DNA from: Pseudomonas poae
Lineage (GTDB): Bacteria > Pseudomonadota > Gammaproteobacteria > Pseudomonadales > Pseudomonadaceae
Reading direction: 5' to 3'
Length of the DNA stretch: 64,000 nt
Assembly (NCBI RefSeq): GCF_001439785.1
Contig: NZ_JYLI01000016.1
Location: 80,220 to 144,219, forward strand
The notes beneath the pieces were generated by a model. That model made no database searches. It worked only from the letters and a program-made list of their open reading frames with translations, and was not told the origin of the DNA. This document shows positions 55,187 through 64,000 of the stretch, piece after piece. The stretch's first letter is position 1. Each line of letters starts with the position of its first letter. Both the position numbers and the translations under genes were made by a program.

Positions 55187-56902
55187 TCAGCGACGAATAC
55201 GCGCCTGAAGGAAAGACAGCACGTCAGCCACCGGCAACGGTTGGGCTTCGGCTTCGGTCCGGCTTTTGTATTCCAGATTGCCATCGGCCAGGCCACGGTC
55301 ACTGACCACGATCCGGTGCGGGATGCCAATCAGCTCCATGTCGGCGAACTTGATGCCCGGGCTGGTTTTCTTGTCCCGATCATCCAGCAGCACTTCGAAA
55401 CCGGCGGCCGTGAGTTCGGCATACAGTTTGTCGGTGGCTTCGCGCACTTGCTCGGTTTCATAGCGCAGCGGCACCAGGGCAACCTGGAACGGGGCCAGTG
55501 CGTCGCTCCAGATGATGCCCTTGTCGTCGTTGTTCTGCTCGATGGCAGCGGCCACCACGCGAGAAATACCAATGCCGTAGCAGCCCATTTCCAGGGTGAT
55601 CGGCTTGCCGTTCTCGCCCAGCACTTCGCACTTCATCGCCTTGCTGTACTTGTTGCCCAGCTGGAAGATGTGCCCGACTTCGATGCCGCGCTTTATTTCC
55701 AGGGTGCCCTTGCCATCCGGGCTCGGGTCGCCGGCCACCACGTTGCGCAGGTCGGCCACGGTCGGAACGGGCAGGTCACGCTCCCAGTTCACGCCGAAGT
55801 AGTGCTTGTCATCGATGTTGGCGCCGATGGCGAAGTCGCTCATCAGTGCCACCGAGCGGTCGATGATGATCGGCAACGGCAGGTTCAGCGGGCCGAGGGA
55901 ACCAGCACCGGCGCCAATGGCGTCGCGCAGGTCGGCATCGGTGGCCATCACCAGCGGGCTGGCCACGCCAGGTTGCTGGGCCGCCTTGATTTCGTTGAGC
56001 TCGTGGTCGCCACGGATCACCAGGGCGATCAGCTTGCCTTCTTCCTCGGCGCGCACGATCAGGGTCTTGATGGTCTTTTCAATCGGCAGATTGAATTTTT
56101 CCACCAGGGCCGCGATGGTCTTGGTCTCGGGCGTATCCACCAGGCGCAGTTCTTCAGCCGCCGCAGGGCGGGAAGTTTCCCGTGGCACGGCTTCGGCTTT
56201 CTCGATGTTCGCCGCGTAGTCGGAACCGTTGCTGAAGGCGATATCGTCTTCACCGGATTCGGCCAGTACGTGGAACTCGTGGGAGCCGGCGCCGCCGATG
56301 GAGCCGTTGTCCGCTTCAACCGGGCGGAATTTCAGGCCCAGGCGCGTGAACACGTTGCAATAGGCCTGGTGCATGCGGTCATAGGTGACCTGCAGCGATG
56401 CCTGGTCGGCGTGGAACGAATACGAGTCCTTCATGATGAATTCACGGCCACGCATCAAGCCGAAGCGCGGGCGGATTTCGTCACGGAACTTGGTCTGGAT
56501 CTGATACAGGTTCAGCGGCAGCTGCTTGTAGCTGCTCAGCTCGTTGCGCATCAGGTCGGTGATCACTTCTTCGTGGGTCGGGCCGGCGCAGAAATCGCGG
56601 CCATGACGGTCCTTGAAGCGCAAAAGCTCAGGGCCGTACTCTTCCCAGCGCCCTGATTCCTGCCACAGCTCAGCCGGTTGGGTGCTCGGCATCAACACTT
56701 CCAGAGAACCGGCGGCGTTCATCTCTTCGCGAACGATGGCCTCGACCTTGCGCATCACCTTCAAACCCATGGGCAGCCAGGTGTACAGGCCCGAGGCCAG
56801 TTTGCGGATCATGCCGGCGCGCAGCATCAGCTGATGGCTGATCACAACCGCGTCGGAAGGCGTTTCTTTCTGTGTGGCGAGCAAATATTGACTGGTACGC
56901 AT
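55187..56902 (-). CDS. proS: ProS, prolyl-tRNA synthetase
   Basis: A 571-residue class IIa synthetase of the bacterial type. Motif 2 (FRDEIRPRFGLMRGREFIMKD), the long YbaK-like editing insertion (about 225-405, with KTLIVRAEEEGKLIALVIRGDHELNE), motif 3 (GCYGIGISRVVAA) and a C-terminal anticodon domain. The start at 56902 (MRTSQYLL) is the usual one; the upstream in-frame ATG is not. Confidence 0.97.
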   Translation of the reverse strand: MRTSQYLLATQKETPSDAVVISHQLMLRAGMIRKLASGLYTWLPMGLKVMRKVEAIVREEMNAAGSLEVLMPSTQPAELWQESGRWEEYGPELLRFKDRHGRDFCAGPTHEEVITDLMRNELSSYKQLPLNLYQIQTKFRDEIRPRFGLMRGREFIMKDSYSFHADQASLQVTYDRMHQAYCNVFTRLGLKFRPVEADNGSIGGAGSHEFHVLAESGEDDIAFSNGSDYAANIEKAEAVPRETSRPAAAEELRLVDTPETKTIAALVEKFNLPIEKTIKTLIVRAEEEGKLIALVIRGDHELNEIKAAQQPGVASPLVMATDADLRDAIGAGAGSLGPLNLPLPIIIDRSVALMSDFAIGANIDDKHYFGVNWERDLPVPTVADLRNVVAGDPSPDGKGTLEIKRGIEVGHIFQLGNKYSKAMKCEVLGENGKPITLEMGCYGIGISRVVAAAIEQNNDDKGIIWSDALAPFQVALVPLRYETEQVREATDKLYAELTAAGFEVLLDDRDKKTSPGIKFADMELIGIPHRIVVSDRGLADGNLEYKSRTEAEAQPLPVADVLSFLQARIRR

Positions 56903-56996
56903 GGTAGGCCGTTGTCGGTTGCTTGGACTTGAAATGACTTGGGATTGTACGGGCGGTTGCTGCCGGAGTACAGGCATCAGAAAGGGAGGGCTTCAG

Positions 56997-57083
56997 GTGG
57001 GCGCTGGCTTGCCTGCGATGGCATCAGCGCGGCGTGCCTGACGTACCGAGGTGTCTGCATCGCAGGCAAACCAGCTCCCACAT
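56997..57083. repeat. REP pair, GGGAGCTGGCTTGCCTGC type
   Basis: GTGGGCGCTGGCTTGCCTGCGATG followed by GCATCGCAGGCAAACCAGCTCCCAC, an outward-type arrangement between proS and ampG. Confidence 0.8.
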
Positions 57084-57096
57084 TGACCGAGGCGTG

Positions 57097-58629
57097 TCAC
57101 TCTTCGGCGGGAGGATTCAATCGCGCCCGCCGATTCTCCTGATACCAATGCAGCGCAATCAGCAGCAGCGTAGGCACACCCAGCATGCAGGTGATCAGGA
57201 AGAAATTGTGATAGCCGAACTTCTCCACCATCACCCCCGAGTAGCCGCCGATCAGGCGTGGCAGCAGCAGCATGATCGAGCTGAGCAGGGCGTATTGCGT
57301 GGCGGAGAACTTGAGGTTGGTCAGGCTCGACAGGTAGGCCACGAACGCAGAGGTCGCCAGGCCCGAGCTGAAGTTGTCCAGTGAGATGGTGAAGATCAGC
57401 ATCTGCAGGTCGGGACCCATGTCGGCGAGCATCACGAACAGCAGATTGGTAGCGGCCGAGGCCACGCCGCCGATAAACAGGATCGGCAGGATGCCGAACC
57501 GCACAATCAGCAGTCCGCCCATGCCGGCGCCGACCAGGGTCATGATCAGGCCGAAGATCTTGCTGACGCCGGCAATCTGATCCTTGGTGAAGCCCTGGTC
57601 GATGTAGAACACGTTGGCCATCACGCCCATGACGGTGTCCGACATGCGATAGGTCGCGATCAGCCCGAGCAGCAGCAACGCCTGCCAGCGGTAGCGCAGG
57701 ATAAAGTCGTTGACCGGCGTCAGCACGGGGGCCAGGCCCCGGCGGCCCATGGTCGACAGGCACAGCGCAGTGAGGAGGATGTAGAGAATGGCGCGCAGGA
57801 AGGCGCGGTCCTCCAGCAACAATTGCCACAGGCTCACGCCCTGGAACAGCACGCTGGCGAAATCGGTGTTGTACAACTGAGTGAACATCGCTGGCACCGA
57901 CACCAGCAGCACGATCAGCACAAACACAGACACAAGCTGATGCATGAAGCTGTAGCGCCCGGCCTGCAACTGGGTGCGCAGCGGTAAGTTGGGTTCGCGC
58001 ATGAACAGGGTGGTCAGCAGCGCGGGCACCATCAGCGCGCCGAACAGTACATAGGTGCCGGTCCACGCCGAATGCTTGTAGTTGAAACCCGTTGAGCCGA
58101 AACCCTCGGCAAAGAACAGTGCGCCCGCCGTGGCGAGCAGGGCGGCGATGCGATAACCGGACATATAGCTGGCGGCCAGGGCGGCCTGGCGGCTGTCGTC
58201 GGCGATTTCCAGGCGATAGGCATCCACCGCGATATCCTGGGTGGCCGATGCGAATGCCACGACCACCGCAATCGCGATCAGCCACGACAAATGCTTTTGC
58301 GGGTCGCAAAAGCCCATCCCGATCAATCCAAGGATCACCAGCGATTGGGCAAGTACCAGCCAGGAGCGACGACGCCCGAGTTTGCCGAGCAGTGGCAGGC
58401 GCCATTGGTCGAGCAGCGGCGACCAGACCCATTTGAAGGCGTACGCCAGGCCGATCAAGCTCGCATAGCCGATGGTCTCGCGGGCCACACCGGCCTCGCG
58501 CAGCCACACTGAAAGCGTTGAAAACACCAACATGTAAGGCAGGCCGGCGGCAAAGCCGAGCAACAACAGAACAAGCGTCGAAGGGCTGGCATAGGCAGCG
58601 AGCGCGGCGCGCCAGGTTTTACGGGGCAT
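57097..58629 (-). CDS. ampG: AmpG, muropeptide permease (MFS)
   Basis: A 510-residue major-facilitator protein with about 14 hydrophobic helices. Seen: LLLGFAAGLPYMLVFSTLSVWLREAG in helix 1, GRRRSWLVLAQ after helix 2, ATQDIAVDAYRLE in helix 4 and DRAFLRAILYIL later. It imports anhydromuropeptides such as those made by MltF into the cytoplasm for recycling and for signalling to AmpR. The length suits the extended Pseudomonas form. Confidence 0.93.
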   Translation of the reverse strand: MPRKTWRAALAAYASPSTLVLLLLGFAAGLPYMLVFSTLSVWLREAGVARETIGYASLIGLAYAFKWVWSPLLDQWRLPLLGKLGRRRSWLVLAQSLVILGLIGMGFCDPQKHLSWLIAIAVVVAFASATQDIAVDAYRLEIADDSRQAALAASYMSGYRIAALLATAGALFFAEGFGSTGFNYKHSAWTGTYVLFGALMVPALLTTLFMREPNLPLRTQLQAGRYSFMHQLVSVFVLIVLLVSVPAMFTQLYNTDFASVLFQGVSLWQLLLEDRAFLRAILYILLTALCLSTMGRRGLAPVLTPVNDFILRYRWQALLLLGLIATYRMSDTVMGVMANVFYIDQGFTKDQIAGVSKIFGLIMTLVGAGMGGLLIVRFGILPILFIGGVASAATNLLFVMLADMGPDLQMLIFTISLDNFSSGLATSAFVAYLSSLTNLKFSATQYALLSSIMLLLPRLIGGYSGVMVEKFGYHNFFLITCMLGVPTLLLIALHWYQENRRARLNPPAEE

Positions 58630-58673
58630 GGGCTGGAGTCTGCCTCAGATTCACGGGAAACAAAGCGCGCACT

Positions 58674-59027
58674 CTAACCGCTGTGCTCTACCGGGCGCCA
58701 GCCATGGCGCTGAATATCCACACGATTGTTGCGCACTGTAACGCCCTCAGCCCGCAAACGTGCGCGTTGCTCCTCGCCCGAGGCGCTGCCCGCCGGCAGG
58801 CTTATCCGACCACCGGCACCCAGCACCCGATGCCAGGGCAGGCGCGTGTCGTCCGGTAACTGGCTGAGAGTGCGCCCCACCCAGCGTGCAGCGCGACCCA
58901 GCCCTGCCAGGTGCGCCAGTTCGCCGTAACTCACCACACAGCCTTCGGGGACATTCGCCAGGGTCAGGTATAACGCCGTGCGGCGCATGTCGGCGGGGCT
59001 TTGCGGGGTATCGGCAGCTTGAATCAC
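58674..59027 (-). CDS. Alkyltransferase-like protein (ATL), Cys-less MGMT homologue
   Basis: A 117-residue protein of the MGMT DNA-binding domain family. Seen: VPEGCVVSYGELAHLAGLGRAARWVGR (helix-turn-helix with arginine finger) and LPWHRVLGAGGRISLP. The PCHRV active site of methyltransferases reads PWHRV here, with W65 at the cysteine, as in ATL proteins. They bind O6-alkylguanine and flag it for nucleotide excision repair rather than repairing it. The start GTG at 59027 is uncertain; ATG at 58988 is possible. Confidence 0.9.
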   Translation of the reverse strand: MIQAADTPQSPADMRRTALYLTLANVPEGCVVSYGELAHLAGLGRAARWVGRTLSQLPDDTRLPWHRVLGAGGRISLPAGSASGEEQRARLRAEGVTVRNNRVDIQRHGWRPVEHSG

Positions 59028-59180
59028 TATGGGTCCATCCGTTGAGATCGTCTGTCTATCTGTCAGAAACGTCTGTAAAAATGAGGGCGTTGGTTGAACT
59101 GAACATTCATACTTGAGTCAGTGCTAGCTATCTAACGATAATCGTCCTTTTTTCGCCAACCCTGAGCCCCGAATCCGCTT

Positions 59181-60188
59181 ATGTTGTCCAGAACTCTGCT
59201 GTGCCTCGCTGTTTTCAGCGCCTCAACCCCCGTGCTCGCCGACACCGTCTGGCTGAAGAATGGTGACCGCCTGACGGGCAAGATCAAGGTCTTCGATGGC
59301 GGCAAGCTGCTGATCCAGACCAGCTATGGCGGCGCAATCCCGGTGGACTGGAAACAGGTAAAAACCCTGGAGAGCGACCAGGAACTGCTGGTCAAGCAGG
59401 ACGCCTACAGCGGTGAGAAGGCCAAATCCCTGAAGCCTGCCGACGATGGCAAAGTGGTGCTGGCCAATGGCGAAGCCCCCAAGACCGTTGAGCTGGCAAG
59501 CATCCAGCAGATCCTCAAGCCCAAGCCGGTGATCCAGGACCTGGTGTGGAAAGGCAATGTGGACATGGCTCTGGACTACAAGCGCGCCGAACGGGACACC
59601 AACGACTACGACGTCGACTTCAAGACAACCGCGCGCCATGGCCAATGGCGTCATACCGGGCAGGGCGAATACAACCGCGAGTTCCAGGACGACGTCACCA
59701 CCACAGACAACTGGGCCCTGGAATATGACCTTGACCGTTTCATCACCGAACATTGGTTCTGGCAGGGGCGCCTGACCTACAAGCGCGACAAGGTTGAAGA
59801 GCTGGCGCGCCAGCGCACCGTCGGCACCGGCCCGGGCTACCAGTTCTGGGATGACGAACTGGGCGCGTTCTCCCTTGGCTCGCTGGTCAACCGCACCGAT
59901 TACGAATATGCCAACGGCGGCAAGGACAACTTCTATTCCCTGGCCATGAAGTGGAACTACAACCGCTATCTGGTTGGCAAGACCGTGGAATTCTTCACCA
60001 ACGGCGAACTGGGCAAACCAATCGATGCACCGGCCGATTACTCGCTGGATGCGGAAATCGGTCTGCGCTACAAGGTCACCGAATGGGCGTCGCTCAACCT
60101 CAAGGCCGAGCGCGATGTGGTCAGCGGTGAAGAACAAAGCGACTTGAGCAAAACCCGCTACACCGCAGGCTTTGGCGTGGCCTGGTAA
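59181..60188 (+). CDS. DUF481 outer-membrane protein
   Basis: A 335-residue exported protein. The signal peptide ends VLA at about residue 20, followed by DTVWLKNGDRLTGKI, an Sm-like/SH3-like strand repeated around 65-110, then a beta-rich domain with alternating aromatic strands (FWQGRLTYKRDKVEEL, NRTDYEYANGGKDNFYS) that ends in GFGVAW, a C-terminal beta-barrel sorting signal. DUF481 proteins are often called salt-induced outer-membrane proteins; function is not established. Confidence 0.85.
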   Translation: MLSRTLLCLAVFSASTPVLADTVWLKNGDRLTGKIKVFDGGKLLIQTSYGGAIPVDWKQVKTLESDQELLVKQDAYSGEKAKSLKPADDGKVVLANGEAPKTVELASIQQILKPKPVIQDLVWKGNVDMALDYKRAERDTNDYDVDFKTTARHGQWRHTGQGEYNREFQDDVTTTDNWALEYDLDRFITEHWFWQGRLTYKRDKVEELARQRTVGTGPGYQFWDDELGAFSLGSLVNRTDYEYANGGKDNFYSLAMKWNYNRYLVGKTVEFFTNGELGKPIDAPADYSLDAEIGLRYKVTEWASLNLKAERDVVSGEEQSDLSKTRYTAGFGVAW

Positions 60189-60300
60189 TAAAGTCGGGGG
60201 CGGCAGGGCAGTGGCTGGCAACCGGCGCGCAGATTGATTACCGTGTGTTGAGATCCATTCCCATAAGCCATGGGCGATGGAATACACGAGGAGTCATACG

Positions 60301-61032
60301 TTGAGCGCGCAAGTTGCCAGAAACGCCCGAGAGCTGTTGCTCAAGGAATACCGTGGGGCTCTTTCCACACTCTCCAAAGCCATGCCCGGCTTTCCGTTCG
60401 GTTCGGTCGTGCCCTATTGCCTGGACGAGCAGGGCCGGCCGCTGATCCTCATCAGCCGGATCGCCCAGCACACCCATAACCTGCAAAAAGATCCCAGGTG
60501 CTCGCTGCTGGTGGGCGAGCGCGAGGCCGATGATGTGCAGGCCGTGGGGCGTCTGACGTACCTCGCCGAAGCCGAAAAGCTCGAAGACGCCGCGGCCATC
60601 GAGGCCGCCGCCGAGCGTTATTACCGCTACTTCCCCGATTCGGCCAACTACCACAAGGCCCACGATTTCGACTTCTGGGTACTCAAGCCCGTGCGGCACC
60701 GCTATATCGGCGGGTTCGGCGCTATTCACTGGGTCGACCAACTGACCCTGGCCAATCCGTTCGCCGGCAAGGCCGAACGCAACATGGTCGAACACATGAA
60801 CAGCGATCACTCCAAGGCCATTGCTCACTACGTGCAACTGGCCGACTTGCCGACCCGCGAACCCGCCCAATTGGCCGGCATCGACGGCGAAGGTCTGCAC
60901 CTGCGTATCGGCCAGTCGTTGCACTGGTTGCCGTTTGCAACACCTTGCAACACGCCGACACAGGTGCGAGAGGCCCTGGTTTCACTGGCCCATGCTGCGG
61001 CCTGGCCGAAAAAAGAGCCCGTCAGCGCTTGA
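60301..61032 (+). CDS. HugZ-type haem-binding/PNPOx-like protein
   Basis: A 243-residue protein. An N-terminal split-barrel domain (about 1-160) with ALSTLSKAMPGFPFGSVVPY, LISRIAQHTHNL and FWVLKPVRHRYIGGFG; a C-terminal DUF2470 domain with MVEHMNSDHSKAIAHY containing the histidine candidates for haem. HugZ homologues in Campylobacter and Helicobacter open the haem ring to release iron; activity is not established here. TTG at 60301 was chosen because AGGAG sits seven bases upstream; ATG at 60277 overlaps that site. Confidence 0.85.
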   Translation: MSAQVARNARELLLKEYRGALSTLSKAMPGFPFGSVVPYCLDEQGRPLILISRIAQHTHNLQKDPRCSLLVGEREADDVQAVGRLTYLAEAEKLEDAAAIEAAAERYYRYFPDSANYHKAHDFDFWVLKPVRHRYIGGFGAIHWVDQLTLANPFAGKAERNMVEHMNSDHSKAIAHYVQLADLPTREPAQLAGIDGEGLHLRIGQSLHWLPFATPCNTPTQVREALVSLAHAAAWPKKEPVSA

Positions 61033-61098
61033 ATTCACACAATGGCGACGTCATCTAAGGTGGACTGGCAAGGCATTCTTGCGTTGAGGAACCATTTG

Positions 61099-61575
61099 AT
61101 GCGCCCTTTTTTATTGCTCTTTCTGCTATTCCCGGTGTTGGAGCTGTTCGTCTTCGTTCAAGTCAGCAGTGCAATCGGGTTTTTCCCGGCCCTGTTGCTG
61201 ATCATTCTCGGCTCGATGCTTGGCGTGCTGGTGCTGCGCGTCGCCGGCCTGGCCACGGCGTTGCGTGCCCGTGAAAGCCTGAATCGTGGCGAACTGCCTG
61301 CCCAGACCATGCTCGAAGGCCTGATGATGGCCCTGGCCGGCGGCCTGTTGATCCTGCCCGGCTTTATCAGTGACGTGATCGGCCTGGTGATGCTGCTGCC
61401 GTTCACCCGCAAGCGGCTGGCCGGCAAGATGCGCCAGCGTGCCGAAGAGGCTGCGATGCGCCAACGCGCGTTCGCCGACGACCTGCAACCCCGTGGCGGT
61501 CCGGCACCGCGCCAGCCCCTGGGGCGTGAAGGCGACGTGATCGAAGGCGAGTTCGAACACCGCGACAACAAATAA
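61099..61575 (+). CDS. fxsA: FxsA membrane protein
   Basis: A 158-residue inner-membrane protein. Starts MRPFLLLFLLFPVLELFVFVQV, then GFFPALLLIILGSMLGVLVLR, EGLMMALAGGLLILPGFISDVIGLVMLLPFTR and a charged C-terminal tail. The E. coli homologue suppresses F exclusion of phage T7. The start at 61099 has GAGGA eight bases upstream; the upstream ATG at 61042 lacks one. It lies upstream of groES, as in many Proteobacteria. Confidence 0.9.
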   Translation: MRPFLLLFLLFPVLELFVFVQVSSAIGFFPALLLIILGSMLGVLVLRVAGLATALRARESLNRGELPAQTMLEGLMMALAGGLLILPGFISDVIGLVMLLPFTRKRLAGKMRQRAEEAAMRQRAFADDLQPRGGPAPRQPLGREGDVIEGEFEHRDNK

Positions 61576-61647
61576 CGCTTCACCGGCACGGCACCCTCGG
61601 GTGCCGTGTCTCGTTAGGGGGGGCGATGCAAAAAAATCCGTCTCGGC

Positions 61648-61678
61648 CCCTTGTAATAAGCTTGTGCGCCCTTATGTA
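61648..61678 (+). promoter_or_regulatory. Putative heat-shock (sigma32-type) promoter of groES
   Basis: CCCCTTGTAA, then a 12-bp spacer and CCCTTATGTA, similar to the sigma32 consensus CTTGAAA and CCCCATnT. It lies about 140 bp before groES. Confidence 0.45.
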
Positions 61679-61680
61679 TC

Positions 61681-61794
61681 GGTCACCGAAAGGTTTTCTG
61701 GTGGCAACGCCAGACAGACTTCCGCGTCTTGCCTGGCGAGACGCGACCGGCACAGCCGGATTACAACCCGCCGGTACTGATACCGGCCGATGAA
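61681..61794 (+). ncRNA. Structured groES leader (Pseudomon-groES-type RNA)
   Basis: Inside the groES leader several helices are seen: CGCCAG/CTGGCG with AGAC/GTCT inside, an alternative GCGTCT/AGACGC, CCGGC-ACA-GCCGG and CCGGTA-CTGA-TACCGG. The place matches the known Pseudomon-groES RNA motif of pseudomonads, described from comparative genomics; I assign it by position and hairpins, not by model search. TAGGAGA, the groES ribosome site, follows at 61803-61809. Temperature or translation control is possible. Confidence 0.6.
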
Positions 61795-61818
61795 AAACAC
61801 AATTAGGAGAGATCGACA

Positions 61819-62115
61819 ATGAGCAAGCTTCGTCCTCTGCACGACCGCGTCGTAATCCGTCGCAGCGAAGAAGAAAAGAAAACCGCTGGCGGTATCGTTC
61901 TGCCAGGTTCGGCTGCTGAAAAAGCCAACCACGGTGTGATCGTCGCTGCAGGCCCAGGCAAGACTCTGGAAAACGGTGACGTACGTGCGCTGGCCGTTAA
62001 AGTCGGTGACAAGGTTGTATTTGGCCCTTACTCGGGCAGCAACACTGTGAAAGTCGACGGCGAAGACCTGCTGGTTATGGCTGAGAACGAGATTCTCGCT
62101 GTTCTGGAAGACTGA
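61819..62115 (+). CDS. groES: GroES co-chaperonin
   Basis: A 98-residue subunit of the heptameric lid of the GroEL chamber. Seen: LRPLHDRVVIRRSEEE, the mobile loop KKTAGGIVLPGSA, and GDKVVFGPYSG. It begins after a strong ribosome site and is followed 50 bp later by groEL. Confidence 0.98.
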   Translation: MSKLRPLHDRVVIRRSEEEKKTAGGIVLPGSAAEKANHGVIVAAGPGKTLENGDVRALAVKVGDKVVFGPYSGSNTVKVDGEDLLVMAENEILAVLED

Positions 62116-62165
62116 TTTCCCCGCTCATTTTCCCGTTACTACAAAGTATTTAAGGAATATCGATC

Positions 62166-63812
<1,647 letters not shown>

Positions 63813-63834
63813 GCCAGCCTTACCCCCTGTACCG

Positions 63835-63870
63835 AAAGCCCCGCCTGCAGTGATGCAGGCGGGGCTTTTT
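63835..63870 (+). terminator. Rho-independent terminator after groEL
   Basis: AAAGCCCCGCCTGCA-GTGA-TGCAGGCGGGGCTTTTT, a 15-bp perfect stem with T-run, 22 bp after the groEL stop. Confidence 0.95.
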
Positions 63871-63879
63871 ATTGGTTCT

Positions 63880-64000
63880 TCACGGATTACCGGGAAAGAC
63901 GTTCTTGATCTTCATGAAAAAGAATTCGCTATCCCGGTAACCGTACGCCATCCGCTTGATGACCTTTATTCGATTGTTTATTCCTTCCAACTGACCCGTA
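63880..64000 (-). mobile_element. ISL3-type transposase, C-terminal end only
   Basis: On the minus strand, 39 codons run from the right window edge to a TGA at 63880-63882. They contain GQLEGINNRIKVIKRMAYGY followed by RDSEFFFMKIKNVFPG, a block I recognise from the C-terminus of ISL3-family transposases. The rest is outside the window, so intactness cannot be judged. It ends only 9 bp after the groEL terminator; no terminal inverted repeat is visible between the two, so the IS end must be very near or the element is a remnant. Confidence 0.75.

Overview
The window is a gene-dense, high-GC stretch of a Pseudomonas chromosome, most likely from the fluorescens group. This rests on the gene neighbourhoods (ffh-rpsP-rimM-trmD-rplS, xerD-dsbC-hom-thrC-recJ, groES-groEL), the Pseudomonas-type families (DUF3509, HugZ, the PTS IIA-HPr-EI fusions) and the many intergenic REP palindromes of the GTGGGAG...GGCTTG type. 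Most genes are core housekeeping genes. The accessory material lies mainly in the first 5 kb, at about 18.6-19.2 kb and at the extreme right end.

Layout. 0-4.3 kb: the 5' end of a lipoprotein-like hydrolase, a large TerD-like stress protein, and an overlapping DUF6088/Fic toxin-antitoxin-like pair. 4.3-12.6 kb: a trehalose island made of the repressor TreR, two near-identical TreR-type operators, TreP (IIBC), TreC hydrolase, a LamB-type porin, a complete IIA-HPr-EI fusion and a small IIB-like protein without its phospho-cysteine. 12.6-19.2 kb: mltF, purL, a YqfO-like protein, then a terminator, a REP pair, a strongly structured leader RNA and a truncated 38-residue ORF. 19.2-26.5 kb: an N-acetylglucosamine operon on the minus strand (nagR-nagA-nagB-nagF-nagE) preceded by two inverted operators. 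26.5-34.6 kb: L,D-transpeptidase, two Nudix hydrolases, gamma-carbonic anhydrase, DUF1289, a VUT transporter, purT, an MHS transporter, a CorC-like protein and a CcsA-like protein. 34.8-48 kb: the SRP/ribosome operon, xerD, dsbC, hom, thrC, small Pseudomonas proteins, a CoA transferase, yaeQ and recJ. 48-59 kb: the virJ-mprF lipid-modification pair, two initiator tRNA genes in a tandem duplication, dinB with a LexA box, a lipoprotein, proS, ampG and an alkyltransferase-like protein. 59-64 kb: DUF481, HugZ, fxsA, groES-groEL with a structured leader, and the C-terminus of an ISL3-type transposase cut by the window edge.

How the genes work together. Both sugar islands carry their own phosphorelay (EI, HPr and IIA in one polypeptide) feeding a IIBC or IICB permease, and each has its own GntR/UTRA repressor. 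Trehalose would enter through the LamB-type porin, be phosphorylated by TreP and be hydrolysed by TreC. GlcNAc would be phosphorylated by NagE, deacetylated by NagA and deaminated by the SIS-type NagB. Both islands contain a degenerate IIB domain with alanine at the cysteine position: stand-alone in the trehalose island, fused to the C-terminus of NagE in the other.

Most worth a second look: the Cys-less IIB domains, the three-way-junction leader RNA at about 18.93-19.08 kb, a 19-bp palindrome (TTTTACA-N5-TGTAAAA) found upstream of both the TerD-like gene and purT, the Fic module whose motif lacks the usual second arginine, and the orphan TerD-like protein. No CRISPR array, prophage or replication origin was seen.
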